Notes under the pieces: generated by a model
The model's input: only the letters and a program-made list of their open reading frames with translations
What the model was told of the DNA's origin: nothing
Database searches by the model: none
Origin: Bacteroidales bacterium
GTDB lineage: Bacteria; Bacteroidota; Bacteroidia; Bacteroidales; UBA932
Direction: 5' to 3'
DNA: 27,241 nt
NCBI GenBank assembly: GCA_017471085.1
Contig: JAFUWW010000018.1
Location: 1 to 27,241 of the forward strand
Position numbers and translations under genes: made by a program
Shown: one piece after another, positions 26,287-27,241 of the stretch
Layout of the letters: the number at the start of each line of letters is the position of its first letter
How positions within the stretch are numbered: the first letter of the stretch is position 1

Positions 26287-27241
26287 ATGAAACACATTGT
26301 CCTCTTTTTTGCAAGCATTCTGCTGCCGGCCCTGGCGGTGCAGGCCCAGCAGACCCATGTAGACGAAATCTCCGTGGACGCCCGCGGCTCTTTCCATCAG
26401 GAAACCCGGGACGGAGTATACGGGTCCCATTTTCAGGGAGATTATTTCAACCTCCACATCATGGGGCAGCTTACGGACAAAGTGAGTTTCCGCATCCGGC
26501 AGCGGCTCAACAAGAAGATTGACGACCAGAACCCTTTCAATGCCACGGACTTCCTGTGGCTCAAATGGCAGGCTACGCCCAAGTGGTCGTTCACGTTCGG
26601 AAAGCATCCCATCTTCATAGGCGGGTATGAAATCGATTCCCCCCCTATCGACGTCTACTATTACGGGACTTTCAGCAACAACCTGTATCAGTACTATGCC
26701 TTCGGGGTCAACGCCACCTATTCGCCGGCAGAAGGGCAGAACATCATCCTGCAGTTCATCCCCTCCCCCATCTCCCCGGTAGGGCAGAACGCCTATTCCT
26801 ATAATCTGTACTGGAACGGGCACATCGGCCGCAGCTGGCACACCACCTGGAGTTACAATTACGTAGAGGACGAATACCACCGGAAGATGAACTACATCGC
26901 CCTGGGCAACAAATTCACCTTCGGCGGCCTGGTCGTGGACGTAGATTTCATCAACCGGGCCTCCTTCGCCCAGAAGCAGTTCTTCTTCACCGACTGGTCG
27001 CTGATCGGCAAGGCCATCTGGAGCATCGGCAAATGGAACCTGTGCACCAAGATCGGGTTTGAACACAACGATGCCGCCAACATAGATGCTGACGGCATAT
27101 CCTATGACCTCACCTTACCGGCCGGAAACGATTATTTCTACGGAGGCGCCGGTGTGGAATATTTCCCGCTCGGGAACGAGAACCTCCGCCTCCACCTGGC
27201 CTATTTCCGCGACAACCACGACAAGGTGAATCACCTGGCCA
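26287..27241 (+). CDS. Outer-membrane porin-like beta-barrel protein (3' partial)
   Basis: The frame is open from the ATG at 26287 to the window edge, 318 residues visible. The N-terminus MKHIVLFFASILLPALAVQAQ is a clear signal peptide cleaved after AQA-type VQA near residue 20. The rest alternates polar and hydrophobic residues with many Tyr, Phe and Trp, as in beta strands (for example FLWLKWQATPKWSFTFGKHP, then GGYEIDSPPIDVYYYGTF). It resembles phosphate-selective porin O/P-like barrels of Bacteroidota, with a long N-terminal HVDEISVDARGSF beginning. The substrate is unknown. It is in the same direction as spt but separated by a terminator. Confidence 0.8.
   Translation, partial: MKHIVLFFASILLPALAVQAQQTHVDEISVDARGSFHQETRDGVYGSHFQGDYFNLHIMGQLTDKVSFRIRQRLNKKIDDQNPFNATDFLWLKWQATPKWSFTFGKHPIFIGGYEIDSPPIDVYYYGTFSNNLYQYYAFGVNATYSPAEGQNIILQFIPSPISPVGQNAYSYNLYWNGHIGRSWHTTWSYNYVEDEYHRKMNYIALGNKFTFGGLVVDVDFINRASFAQKQFFFTDWSLIGKAIWSIGKWNLCTKIGFEHNDAANIDADGISYDLTLPAGNDYFYGGAGVEYFPLGNENLRLHLAYFRDNHDKVNHLA

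Overview
The window reads as a chromosomal segment of a GC-rich Bacteroidota, most likely a Bacteroidales. The evidence is a Bacteroides-like serine palmitoyltransferase, an extended Bacteroidota-type SecA, a TonB receptor with an N-terminal carboxypeptidase-regulatory-like domain, and promoters of the Bacteroidota form TTTG/TTG-N20-TAnnTTTG. I cannot name the genus. There is no rRNA, tRNA, CRISPR array, transposase or prophage gene.

Layout. (1) 1-8315, plus strand: a tight pyrimidine operon, carB (5' end outside the window)-pyrK-pyrD-pyrF-pyrE-pyrB, ending in a gene for a CofE-like (F420-0:L-glutamate ligase family) protein. Together these make carbamoyl phosphate, carbamoyl aspartate, orotate and UMP; pyrC is not in view. 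PyrB carries a C-terminal four-cysteine zinc tail resembling the zinc domain of the ATCase regulatory chain PyrI, without the PyrI nucleotide-binding domain. (2) 8316-9059: a 744-bp gene-free region with a GC hairpin, a possible promoter, a tandem array with an exact 83-bp period (3.3 copies), a 37-nt AT-rich near-palindrome, an element bounded by 25-bp inverted repeats, and the terminator of the next gene. (3) 9060-11198, minus strand: a secreted GH2 glycosidase lipoprotein. (4) 11371-14082, plus strand: a small His/Cys-rich membrane or exported protein followed by a TonB-dependent receptor, probably for a metal or metal complex. (5) 14083-24902, minus strand: read in transcription order, glnS, wzx flippase, FrhB-like iron-sulfur protein, polysaccharide pyruvyl transferase, two GT2 glycosyltransferases, then secA (own promoter) and a bactofilin. 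The polysaccharide genes overlap by 4 bp at each junction and form a small surface-glycan module behind glnS. (6) 25033-26223, plus strand: serine palmitoyltransferase (sphingolipid synthesis), a strong terminator, and (7) the start of an outer-membrane porin-like gene running off the window.

Most promising for follow-up: the zinc-tailed PyrB and its CofE-like operon partner, the structured 8.3-9.05 kb region, and the apparent non-AUG start of the flippase inside the end of glnS.
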